Source of the DNA: Methanosarcinaceae archaeon
GTDB lineage: Archaea > Halobacteriota > Methanosarcinia > Methanosarcinales > Methanosarcinaceae
Direction of reading: 5' to 3'
DNA: 25,375 nucleotides
NCBI GenBank assembly: GCA_017613335.1
Contig: JAGAEB010000107.1
Span: 1-25,375 of the forward strand
The notes beneath the pieces were generated by a model that saw only the letters and a program-made list of their open reading frames with translations, did no database searches and was not told where the DNA came from. Positions 15,117-22,417 of this stretch are shown here, piece by piece. Numbering within the stretch: position 1 is the first letter of the stretch; every line of letters starts with the position of its first letter. The translations under genes were made by a program, and so were the position numbers.

Positions 15117-16723
15117 CGCACGGATTTCCGGGATCGCTTCGTTTCGTTTCCGATCGAGATCAGGAGATTTCTCAGGAAAATCTGCATTTTTTCGACGGAT
15201 GAGACGCTCAGCGTTTCGTCCGGCGTGTGTTCGCCGGTAACTGTCGGCCCGATCGAGATCATTTCAAGATCCGGTCTGATCCTGAGGAAAACGCCGCATT
15301 CGAGTCCGGCATGGGTCGCAGTCATGGCAGGTTTTGTCCCGAATGTCTTTTCATAAACGGCCTCTGCTTTTTTCAGCAGGAATGATTCTCTGTCGGGCGT
15401 CCAGCCGGGATGCGCGCCGTCTCTTGAAACAGAGGCGCCGGCCAGGATGAAAGCGCTTTCGGCGGATTCGGAAACACTGTTGAGGGACGTTTCCGAAAGG
15501 CTCCTCTGAAGGGTGGCGACTTTCACCCGTTTCGTTTCCGGGCAGCAGCGGACAGAGGCGAGATTGATGGAAGTCCTGATCATCCCGCTTTCGTGATCTG
15601 CAGAAACGACGCCCGTCGGGCAGGCGGAAAGACTTCTGAGAAGACGGGCGGAAGCTTCCGGATCTAACGGAAGAAGATCGGGAGAAGAAAACAGATCAGA
15701 CCAGGCAGGCGTGATCGTGACGGAAATGTCAGGATCCGCATCTTTGAAATCTCTGCGGATGTTTTCCGCAAGATCGTTCATCCTGCGGAGATCTTCGGCG
15801 GGATTGCAGGATCCGCAGGCAGAATTGTGCGGGATCATGAAAACGGCTTCAGCGTGTCTCGGAATGGCGTTCGGCAGATTTCCGGCTTCGATGCGCAGGA
15901 GCGATATCTTTTCCGGGATCAGAAGAAGATGCGCCAGGATCTTTATCGCGTTTGCGCGCCCGAGATGGATCTCTGCACCTGAATGGCCGCCGCGGAGTCC
16001 GTCGATGACGATCCGGAAGATGTTTCCGGAAAGTCCGTTGACCGGCATTTTTTCAGTGGTCCCGGAAATGTTCAGGAGATCGTTTCCGAAATCGAATGTT
16101 GCCTCTGTCCTGACGCTTCCTGCGCAGCCGAGGCAGATCGTGTCTTCTTCCCAGTCGAGGTTGATGAGATATTTTCCGTCGAAGGAATCCGGAGACAGTG
16201 CCGCAGCGCCCGTGCATCCGGCTTCTTCGTCAACGGTGAAGATCGCTTCGACCGGCCCGCACCCGATGTCCGAATCGAGGACGTCGAGGATGAGCGCGAC
16301 ACCTGCGCCGTCATCTGCGCCGAGCGTCGTCCCGACGGAACGGATCAGACCGCCTTTCCCGTTGGCGCCTTCATCCAGATAGGCAGAGATCGGGTCGTTT
16401 TCAAAATCGATCTCATATCCGGTCTCTTTTTCACAGACCATATCCATGTGTCCCTGAAGGATCACGCAGGGTGCATTTTCATGGCCGGGTGATGCAGGTT
16501 TTCTGATGATGACATTGCCGGCTCTGTCCGCCGAAGCATCAAGCCCGCGCGATGATGCAAAACCGAGCAGATACGCCCGGATCTTTTCTTCATGCCCGGA
16601 CGGGCGCGGGATCTTCACGATCTCATCAAAAAATCTGAAAACATTGCCCGCCGGCGATGTGCTGATCAGGGAACTGACAGGTTTTCCGTATTCGGGAACG
16701 GTACGGCCGCATTTTTGTGACAT
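15038..16723 (-). CDS. pepD: aminoacyl-histidine dipeptidase (M20C, PepD-like)
   Basis: A 561-residue zinc dipeptidase of peptidase family M20C, which cleaves Xaa-His and other dipeptides in the cytoplasm. Motifs are RPSGHEEK (40-47), GHMDMV with metal ligands His92 and Asp94, GADDGAG (135-141), DEEAGCTGA with the catalytic Glu166 and ligand Glu167, RGGHSG, and a late GEHTPDE with the C-terminal histidine ligand. The family is about 485 residues. The excess here is about 25 N-terminal residues and about 35 C-terminal residues, of which roughly 536-561 are encoded by a tandem repeat. A TATA-like sequence about 29 nt before the ATG and no ribosome-binding site point to a leaderless message. Confidence 0.93.
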   Translation of the reverse strand: MSQKCGRTVPEYGKPVSSLISTSPAGNVFRFFDEIVKIPRPSGHEEKIRAYLLGFASSRGLDASADRAGNVIIRKPASPGHENAPCVILQGHMDMVCEKETGYEIDFENDPISAYLDEGANGKGGLIRSVGTTLGADDGAGVALILDVLDSDIGCGPVEAIFTVDEEAGCTGAAALSPDSFDGKYLINLDWEEDTICLGCAGSVRTEATFDFGNDLLNISGTTEKMPVNGLSGNIFRIVIDGLRGGHSGAEIHLGRANAIKILAHLLLIPEKISLLRIEAGNLPNAIPRHAEAVFMIPHNSACGSCNPAEDLRRMNDLAENIRRDFKDADPDISVTITPAWSDLFSSPDLLPLDPEASARLLRSLSACPTGVVSADHESGMIRTSINLASVRCCPETKRVKVATLQRSLSETSLNSVSESAESAFILAGASVSRDGAHPGWTPDRESFLLKKAEAVYEKTFGTKPAMTATHAGLECGVFLRIRPDLEMISIGPTVTGEHTPDETLSVSSVEKMQIFLRNLLISIGNETKRSRKSVRRPVSFPDFSCRRSHFRIFPAGGFIS

Positions 16724-16745
16724 GCGGGGGAAATAGTCGTTTCAG

Positions 16746-16757
16746 GGATATAAAGGG
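16746..16757 (-). promoter_or_regulatory. TATA-like box of pepD
   Basis: Minus-strand ctttatatcc is centred about 28 nt upstream of the pepD ATG, as expected for a leaderless archaeal transcript. Confidence 0.55.
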
Positions 16758-17010
16758 TAGAAAAAGACATCAGAAAAAATAAAGAACAGAAAAAGATGAG
16801 CCGGATGAAGACACAGGGGAAACCTATAAAAATACTGATATTCATCCTGTCCTGCTTTCCTTGTCCGCATCGCAGTGCAGTCGGCCGTCTGCCGGAAGCA
16901 GGATAAAAACACGGAAACAAGGTGAATGAAGACGACCGTACAGGATGCGGAACGGAAAATACGGATCAGTCATCCGGGTAAAAAACAGAATATTAAAGAA
17001 GGGATCAGAA

Positions 17011-18387
17011 ATGACCGGAAACAAAAAAGAAATCACAGAGAACAAAAATGAAGGAAAAAAGATCTCCGGAAATGAAAAACAGACAAAAGCCGAAGATGTT
17101 CCAAAAAAGACGCTCTCAAAAAAAGCAGACGTTTCAAATAAAGCAGGAATCCCTCAAAAAGCAGAAAAAGCAGATAAAACGAAAAAAGAAGAAAACACGG
17201 ATAAAACGAAAAAAGAAGAAAAAGCAGAAAAAACGAATAAACCGGAAAAAGGCAGGCAGAGTCGTAAAACCGGAGAAAAGAAAGAGATCCTTTTCGTCGC
17301 ACCTGAAAACACGGCCGACGGCAATATATATGAAGGGGATGAAGGCGAAGAGATCTTCAGCAATGATGAAGGCACAGAGATCCTCACCAATGATGAAGGT
17401 GTTGAGATCCTCAGCAATGATGAAGGCGCAGAGATCCTCAGCAATGATGAAGGCACAGAAGTTCTCAGCGATGAGGACTGCAGCCTCTCCGGCTGTTCTG
17501 TGATCATGGTTCCGGATCCGGATGATCCTGAGTCGAAACTTCTTGTGAGAATGCCGACGGAGATTTTCCTGAGGGAGCTTGAGAGAATGATGACGCGGCC
17601 GCAGAAAGCCGCACTGAAAGAGATCATCGGTCAGGAAGAAGCAGTCAGCCGGCTGAGTCTTCTGTTATCGTTCCTTGAAGATCCTGAGACGTTCCGGGAG
17701 TGGACGCCCCGCCTGATCCTTTTTGAAGGCCCGAAAGGCGCGGGAAAGCGGCTGACGGCGGAAGCGGCCGCAAAGGCATCGGGCGTTTCACTGACGGAGA
17801 CGGATGCCGGGATGCTCCGCCGGAAATATGAAAGAGAAGGCCAACAGGCGATCCGTGAACTCTACGGCCGGGCCGGCCGGAAAAGACCCGGCATCCTGTT
17901 CATCAGGGATCTCGATCAGGCCGTCGCCGCCGGGCAGCTTCAAAGCAGCAGAGAAGGATTCGGAAACATCAGCAGGAAGGCAGCGGACCGGGAGATCCCG
18001 GCGTTTTTCGATGCGGTCATCGAAGAGGCGGAAAGAGCGTTTTCCGGACCAGGGCCTGTCTGCACGATCTTTTCCGTGACGTCACCTGAGATCATCTCCC
18101 CGGAAATGAGAAGATATGTCGATCAGACCGTCTCTTTCAGGCGGCCGGTCGAAGATGAGATCGTTCTTTATCTGTCCCGGACGATCCCGGGACTTCCGGT
18201 CTTCATCGAACCCGGATTCAGCGTCAGGGATTTCGCCGGAAAACTCGCCTCGGAAGGATTTACCTGCGGGATGATCCGCGAAAAGATCATGAAGCCTGCC
18301 CTGTCCGAAACTCTTTCCGAGGGCGGAAAAGTGATCAGTGCGGCGCGTCTGGAAGACAATCTGAGAAAAGCTTCGGAAATGATCTGA
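17011..18387 (+). CDS. AAA-like ATPase with repeat-rich N-terminus and atypical Walker B
   Basis: A 458-residue protein starting at 17011 behind GGGATCA; the frame opens 66 nt earlier at 16945 with no better signal. Residues 1-90 are Lys/Glu-rich low complexity. Residues 110-154 are five 9-residue repeats (DEGTEILSN type), very acidic. From about 200 an AAA+ module begins, with IIGQEEAVSRL, Walker A GPKGAGKR (240-247), an FtsH/Cdc48-like MLRRKYEREGQQAIRELY block, and GILFIRDLD (294-302) at the Walker B position. Canonical members have FIDEID there, so the Asp and Glu appear replaced by Arg and Asp. The sensor 1 Asn is also absent (VTS, 356-358). It probably binds a nucleotide but may hydrolyse poorly. 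Partner and role are unknown. It is divergent from pepD. Confidence 0.8.
   Translation: MTGNKKEITENKNEGKKISGNEKQTKAEDVPKKTLSKKADVSNKAGIPQKAEKADKTKKEENTDKTKKEEKAEKTNKPEKGRQSRKTGEKKEILFVAPENTADGNIYEGDEGEEIFSNDEGTEILTNDEGVEILSNDEGAEILSNDEGTEVLSDEDCSLSGCSVIMVPDPDDPESKLLVRMPTEIFLRELERMMTRPQKAALKEIIGQEEAVSRLSLLLSFLEDPETFREWTPRLILFEGPKGAGKRLTAEAAAKASGVSLTETDAGMLRRKYEREGQQAIRELYGRAGRKRPGILFIRDLDQAVAAGQLQSSREGFGNISRKAADREIPAFFDAVIEEAERAFSGPGPVCTIFSVTSPEIISPEMRRYVDQTVSFRRPVEDEIVLYLSRTIPGLPVFIEPGFSVRDFAGKLASEGFTCGMIREKIMKPALSETLSEGGKVISAARLEDNLRKASEMI
17338..17472 (+). repeat. 27-nt coding tandem repeat (5 copies)
   Basis: Five 27-nt units in frame encode DEGEEIFSN, DEGTEILTN, DEGVEILSN, DEGAEILSN and DEGTEVLSD of the AAA-like protein. 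The conserved DNA core is aatgatgaaggc followed by gagatcctcagc. The copies are close to identical at DNA level, indicating recent expansion. Confidence 0.95.
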
Positions 18388-18420
18388 AAAGATCCTGCAA
18401 AAAAAACATAAAAAGGTCTG

Positions 18421-18472
18421 AAAATCGCCGGATTTTTTCTGAAATCTCTGAAAAATTCCCGGAAAATTTTTC
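18421..18472 (+). terminator. two small AT-rich hairpins after the AAA-like gene
   Basis: aaaatc-gccg-gatttt (18421-18436) runs into a T-stretch. It is followed by gaaaaatt/aatttttc (18450-18472). They lie 34-85 nt past the stop and are plausible terminators. The rest of the gap to purC is purine-rich with scattered ccggaaa motifs and no gene. Confidence 0.45.
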
Positions 18473-18601
18473 ACAGGTTTTTGAAAAAAGATCCGGAAAA
18501 GCCGGGGGAAAAAGTCTGTAAAAGATCCGGGAAAAAGTTGCCGGAAATGGAGCCGGGAAGCGGTCATGATTCTGTATTTCCGCCGTGTTCCGGGAAAAAA
18601 A

Positions 18602-18610
18602 GATTAAATA
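18602..18610 (+). promoter_or_regulatory. TATA-like box of purC
   Basis: gattaaata is centred about 28 nt upstream of the purC ATG and no ribosome-binding site is visible before that ATG. This again suggests a leaderless or nearly leaderless message. Confidence 0.5.
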
Positions 18611-18634
18611 CGAGATCGTCCTAGTCATGCAAAC

Positions 18635-19315
18635 ATGAAGCTCGTTTATCAAGGAAAAACCAAAGATGTTTTCGCTCTTGAAGACGGAAATTACCTTCTG
18701 AAATTCAAGGACGACTGTACGGGTGCTGACGGGGTCTTCGATCCCGGAATGAACACAGTCGGTGTCACGATCGAAGGTGCCGGAAAGGCAGGCCTCAGAC
18801 TGACTGAATACTTCTTTAAGATCCTCAACGCAAAAGGGGTTCCGACACACTTCATCAGCGCCGATGTCGACAACGTGACGATGACCGTCAGACCGGCAAA
18901 GACATTCGGAAAAGGCCTTGAAGTCATCTGCAGATTCCGCGCCGTCGGCAGTTTCTACCGCAGATACGGCGACTACTGCGAAGAAGCGCAGAAACTCGAT
19001 GCCTTCGTCGAGACCACTTTCAAAGACGATGCCCGCGAAGACCCGCCGGTCACCAAAGACGCGCTCGTTATGCTCGGCGTCATGTCCGCGCAGGACTACG
19101 AAGATCTCAAAGCCCTGACGCAGAAGATCGCAACGATCATCAAAGAGTCTCTGGCCGAAAAAGGCATTGAGCTCTACGACATCAAATTCGAGTTCGGAAA
19201 GATCGGCGATCAGGTCGTCCTGATCGATGAGATCTCCGGCGGAAACATGCGTGCTTACAAAGACGGCGTCTACCTGATGCCGCTCGACCTCTGCCGCCTG
19301 GTTCTTGACGAATGA
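18635..19315 (+). CDS. purC: phosphoribosylaminoimidazole-succinocarboxamide synthase (SAICAR synthase)
   Basis: A 226-residue SAICAR synthase, an ATP-dependent enzyme of purine biosynthesis that joins aspartate to CAIR. Recognisable parts are the N-terminal MKLVYQGKTKDVFALEDGNY (family KxxYEGKTK), RFRAVGSFYRRYG, the ELYDIKFEFGK block, and VVLIDEISGGNMRAYKDG. The last shows the archaeal/clostridial form of the DEIS motif in place of DEISPDSCR. The length fits the short monofunctional family. It is a single gene with a TATA-like sequence upstream and a very strong terminator 45 nt past the stop. No other pur gene is nearby. Confidence 0.96.
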   Translation: MKLVYQGKTKDVFALEDGNYLLKFKDDCTGADGVFDPGMNTVGVTIEGAGKAGLRLTEYFFKILNAKGVPTHFISADVDNVTMTVRPAKTFGKGLEVICRFRAVGSFYRRYGDYCEEAQKLDAFVETTFKDDAREDPPVTKDALVMLGVMSAQDYEDLKALTQKIATIIKESLAEKGIELYDIKFEFGKIGDQVVLIDEISGGNMRAYKDGVYLMPLDLCRLVLDE

Positions 19316-19359
19316 GCGATGCTCAGCATCATTCAAAGATTACAAAAAAGATCGCAGAA

Positions 19360-19391
19360 GGGATCGGGGAATTCCCCGATCCCTTTTTTTT
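19360..19391 (+). terminator. strong intrinsic-type terminator of purC
   Basis: A perfect inverted repeat, gggatcgggg-aatt-ccccgatccc, is followed at once by eight T residues. It is the clearest stem-loop plus T-run in the window. Confidence 0.92.
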
Positions 19392-19556
19392 GTTTTTTAT
19401 ATCAGTCTCCGGGTCTTCCGGATGGCCGGAGCTGGGTTCCGGCGCAGGATTGAGAAAGGATTATAAATTTTCTCCCTGTCTATCGGCATTTGATCATGAT
19501 CAGCGCAGCCCGTCCGGAAACGCGATATAGGGCGGCAGACGACAGCCGGCGGTAAA

Positions 19557-20945
19557 ATGTCAGAAAGCAGACGGGAAATATCGGAAGCGGAATTGAGGAT
19601 GGGCTCGGCGCCTCTTCTGAAGCTGATGCTTGTTCTTTCGCTGCCTCTTGTTTTTTCAACGACTGTCCAGGCTCTTTACAACATTGTTGACAGCATTTTC
19701 GTGGCTCGTTACAGCGACAATGCGCTCATCGCGCTTTCGATCGTGTTTCCGGTCCAGCTTCTGATGCTGGCGTTTGCCACAGGGACAGGTGTCGGCGTGA
19801 ATGCGCTCATCGCGATCACGCTCGGCCGCGGAAAGCCGGATGACGCGAATAATGTCGCCCGTCACGGTCTTTTTCTTTCCGTCGTCAACGCGGCTCTCTT
19901 TACGGTCGTCATGTATCTGCTGATGCCGCTTTATTTCTCTGTCTCCACATCGATCCCGGAAGTCTACGGGATGGGCATCGGCTACACGCGCATCATCCTC
20001 ATCTTTTCATTCGGCATCTTCACGGAAAGCGTCTGTTCCAGGATCATGCAGGCGACAGGCCGCATGACGATCCCCATGATCGCCCAGGTCGTCGGCGCCG
20101 TCATCAATATCGTCCTTGACCCGATCCTTATCTTCGGTCTCTTCGGCTTCCCGGAAGCAGGCGTCGAAGGCGCCGCAGCGGCGACCGTCATCGGACAGAT
20201 CGCAGCGATGATCATCTCTCTTTACGGCGTCCTGAAAACGAGAGACGTCATCTGCATCAGAGCTGCCGATTACAGAGGATTCCGGCCGCAGATCCCTGTG
20301 ATCAGGCAGATCATGAAAATGGCTCTCCCGTCGATCTTCATGCAGGCGCTCTACACGGTCTACATCTTCGGGCTCAATCTCATCCTTGCCGGTTTTTCGG
20401 AAAGCGCCGTCTCTGTTCTCGGCATTTATTACAAACTGCAGACATTCCTCATCATCCCGATGCAGGGGATCTCTCAGGCGACCATGCCGATCATGAGCTA
20501 CTGCTACGGCGCCGGATTCAAAAAACGCCTCAGGAATTCGCTCATCTACTGTTTCGGCCTGTCGATGATCTTCCTTGTGATCGGCACATTTGCTTTCATC
20601 TTCTGTCCGGAAAGCCTCGTCCGGATCTTCACGGATTCGCCTGAAGTCATCGACATCGGCAGATCAGGCATCCGCATCATCGGATTCAGCCTGATCCCGT
20701 TCTGCGGCTCTATGGTCTTCCCGTATTTCTTCCAGGCCATCGGCTTCGGACGCTCCAGTATGCTCCTGACGGTCATGCGCCAGATCATCCTGATGGTCCC
20801 CGTCGCCTGGCTGATGTCCTTCTTCGGACTCACATATGTCTGGCTCACTTTCCCTGTCTCGGAAACGGTCACCTGTCTCACCGGCATACTCATGCTTTGG
20901 TACCTGAGAAAACGCATCATTCCGGATCCTGTCCCCGGAAAATGA
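19557..20945 (+). CDS. MATE family efflux transporter
   Basis: A 462-residue multidrug and toxic compound extrusion (MATE) family membrane protein with about twelve hydrophobic segments in two similar halves. It should export organic cations or other compounds using a sodium or proton gradient. Typical MATE features are SLPLVFSTTVQALYNIVDSIFVARY near the N-terminus, the GTGVGVNALIAITLGRGK loop, and QALYTVYIFGLNLIL opening the second half with GISQATMPIMSYCYGA. The ATG at 19557 follows GGCGGT. A TATA-like aggattataaattt lies near 19456-19469. The 3' end overlaps the opposing acidic ORF by 29 nt. The substrate cannot be read from sequence. Confidence 0.94.
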   Translation: MSESRREISEAELRMGSAPLLKLMLVLSLPLVFSTTVQALYNIVDSIFVARYSDNALIALSIVFPVQLLMLAFATGTGVGVNALIAITLGRGKPDDANNVARHGLFLSVVNAALFTVVMYLLMPLYFSVSTSIPEVYGMGIGYTRIILIFSFGIFTESVCSRIMQATGRMTIPMIAQVVGAVINIVLDPILIFGLFGFPEAGVEGAAAATVIGQIAAMIISLYGVLKTRDVICIRAADYRGFRPQIPVIRQIMKMALPSIFMQALYTVYIFGLNLILAGFSESAVSVLGIYYKLQTFLIIPMQGISQATMPIMSYCYGAGFKKRLRNSLIYCFGLSMIFLVIGTFAFIFCPESLVRIFTDSPEVIDIGRSGIRIIGFSLIPFCGSMVFPYFFQAIGFGRSSMLLTVMRQIILMVPVAWLMSFFGLTYVWLTFPVSETVTCLTGILMLWYLRKRIIPDPVPGK

Positions 20946-21546
20946 AGCGGACGGCGCCGGACGGTCGACAGAAAAAAGATGATGGACAAAACAGCCGGAC
21001 AACAGAAAAAAAAGATTGGCCGGCTGAAAGGAAAAAACTGCAGACGGAAGAAGGCCGGAAAATGAACAGAAATATGTAAAGAATGAGAAACCGTCGGCAC
21101 ATTGTCGTTTCACAGACGGCAACGATCTCATAGACGTTTTTCCCGGTTTCGGAGTCGGCCGACCTTTCGATGATCAGCGTGTGTTTATAACTTTTTTTCA
21201 GGAAAAGATCGACATAGACGATATCCGCCTTCAGGATCTCAGGTGAAAGATCGTATTTTCCGCAGACGTCCTCAGGTGCGGCGACCTGTTCTTCTTTTTC
21301 TTCCGCCGCGGAGGCGCCTTCGATCGATCTTTCAAGCGATTCGATCTCATCTTCCGGCATTTCCGCGGAAAAACCGGCGTATGAAAGATCATGATCAAAA
21401 GAATCATCATTAAAAGGATCATCATCAAAAGCATCACAATCAAAAGTATCATCGGCTGCTTCATATCCGATACGGAAAGTGAACCCTTCGGATTCGGCCG
21501 TTTCCAGGATCTTTTCAACGGAATCAAATCTGTCTTCAATCTGCAT
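20917..21546 (-). CDS. acidic hypothetical protein with read-through-like C-terminus
   Basis: A 209-codon frame with two different halves. Residues 1-153 look like a genuine soluble protein: MQIEDRFDSVEKILETAESEGF, a very acidic Asp/Phe repeat (about 30-55) encoded by 15-nt units, then KYDLSPEILKADIVYVDLFLKKSYKHTLIIERSADSETGKNVYEIVAVCETTMCRR. From about residue 154 the protein becomes Phe/Ser-rich, as expected when the pyrimidine strand of purine-rich intergenic DNA is translated, and it ends 29 nt inside the opposing MATE gene. The original stop may have been lost by mutation or frameshift. No family is recognised. The start has no evident ribosome-binding site; AT-rich sequence about 26 nt upstream could serve a leaderless message. 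Confidence 0.6.
   Translation of the reverse strand: MQIEDRFDSVEKILETAESEGFTFRIGYEAADDTFDCDAFDDDPFNDDSFDHDLSYAGFSAEMPEDEIESLERSIEGASAAEEKEEQVAAPEDVCGKYDLSPEILKADIVYVDLFLKKSYKHTLIIERSADSETGKNVYEIVAVCETTMCRRFLILYIFLFIFRPSSVCSFFLSAGQSFFSVVRLFCPSSFFCRPSGAVRFIFRGQDPE
21382..21456 (-). repeat. 15-nt coding tandem repeat (about 5 copies)
   Basis: Plus-strand units of 15 nt beginning tgaaag or aaaag and ending atcatcatc or similar lie inside the acidic ORF. They encode Asp/Phe-rich pentapeptides such as DDDPF and NDDSF. The unit length preserves frame. Confidence 0.85.
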
Positions 21547-21627
21547 GGAAGAATAAACGGATCCGGCTGTTAATAGTTTTTGCGGGCAGAAGTACGATTA
21601 AAATTGTCGGTAAAACAAATCGAATAA

Positions 21628-21660
21628 AAAAAGAGCCTTCGGGGAAAAATCCCCGAAGGC
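21628..21660 (-). terminator. strong hairpin terminator downstream of the mevalonate operon
   Basis: Perfect 11-bp arms, gccttcgggga and tccccgaaggc, with loop aaaa are followed on the minus strand by ctctttttt. It is oriented to end transcription arriving from the HMGS-thiolase-DUF35 operon, whose last stop is about 350 nt upstream. Confidence 0.85.
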
Positions 21661-22009
21661 TTCTGAGGTTGTGTGTTCGTTTTTGAGGTTTTATGATGTT
21701 GTCTGACCGTTTCCGGTCACATTCGGTTTCGTTTTTTTCGTTTTTTGATTTTATGCCCGATTGTTTTTCGATTTTGTGCTCAATTGTTTTTTGTGTTACT
21801 CGTTTATGCGTGCGGGACGCATTTATTCTGTGTGTTCAGAATCCGGGTTCGTTTTTTGATCAGCAGTGCTGACCCTTATGATTTCCATAAGAATGATGCT
21901 GCCCTGAATGTTTCTGCTTGCTTCTGCTTGCTTCTGCTTGTTTCAGCTGTTTCTGCTTGCTTCTGTTCAGGGCTTTTCGGGTTTCCGGAAAAATCCGGAA
22001 GGGTTTTGT
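21661..22009. other. gene-free stretch with small hairpins, likely operon 3' UTR
   Basis: No protein-like frame is seen. There are several short perfect stems: tgaccg-tttc-cggtca (21703-21718, a GAAA tetraloop on the minus strand), atgcgt/acgcat (21806-21822), tcagca-g-tgctga (21860-21872), cttatg/cataag (21875-21891) and ttccgga-aaaa-tccggaa (21983-22000). A decameric repeat lies at 21911-21960. Since the terminator is at 21628, this is probably transcribed as the tail of the mevalonate operon. Confidence 0.55.
21901..21973. repeat. 10-nt tandem repeat framed by inverted arms
   Basis: About four to five copies of ttctgcttgc or close variants lie between gccctgaa (21901-21908) and its exact complement ttcagggc (21966-21973). 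The transcript could form a long stem-loop with the repeat in the loop. Confidence 0.8.
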
Positions 22010-22405
22010 TCATTCGTCATCCATGGCGAATTTGGTGCCGTAGTGGATGACACCGTCCGGACCTTCGGCGCCGAGCTTACGGAAGACTGCGTGGACGCGT
22101 TTACCGAAGTCGACGTTCTGTGGTTCGTCAACGATCTGCGTTGTCAGTCTCGGTCCCTCGTCGAGCTGGACGATGGCGACGACATACGGTGTCAGGTCGT
22201 TGAAATCGTCGGAGGTCGTGTGGGTGACAGTGTAAGTGACGATCTGTCCGGTTCCTTTGAATTTATAGGTCTCCATCTTTCCGCCGCGTCTGCATTTCGG
22301 GCAGATGGGTCTTGGCGGATAGTAGTATTCGCCGCACGTCTCACAGTGACAGCCGATGAGATTGTATCTGCTCTGCTGTTCTCTCCAGAATCTTGCTACT
22401 GCCAT
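22010..22405 (-). CDS. DUF35 / Zn-ribbon OB-fold protein of the thiolase-HMGS complex
   Basis: A 131-residue protein with an N-terminal helix, a rubredoxin-like zinc ribbon (CETC at 21-24, CPKC at 35-38) and a C-terminal OB-fold (about 45-125, with GTGQIVTYTVTHTTSDDF and VVAIVQLDEGPRLTTQIV). In methanogens such a DUF35 protein is known to bridge acetoacetyl-CoA thiolase and HMG-CoA synthase in one complex and to provide a shared CoA channel. The gene order here, last in the operon and 12 nt after the thiolase stop, fits that role exactly. GGAGGG lies between the thiolase stop and this ATG and fixes the start. Confidence 0.93.
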   Translation of the reverse strand: MAVARFWREQQSRYNLIGCHCETCGEYYYPPRPICPKCRRGGKMETYKFKGTGQIVTYTVTHTTSDDFNDLTPYVVAIVQLDEGPRLTTQIVDEPQNVDFGKRVHAVFRKLGAEGPDGVIHYGTKFAMDDE

Positions 22406-22417
22406 AACTTTCCCTCC

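Noticed and set aside
18335..19336. A 333-codon minus-strand frame
   Set aside because: It is antisense to purC, which has conserved family motifs and its own promoter and terminator.
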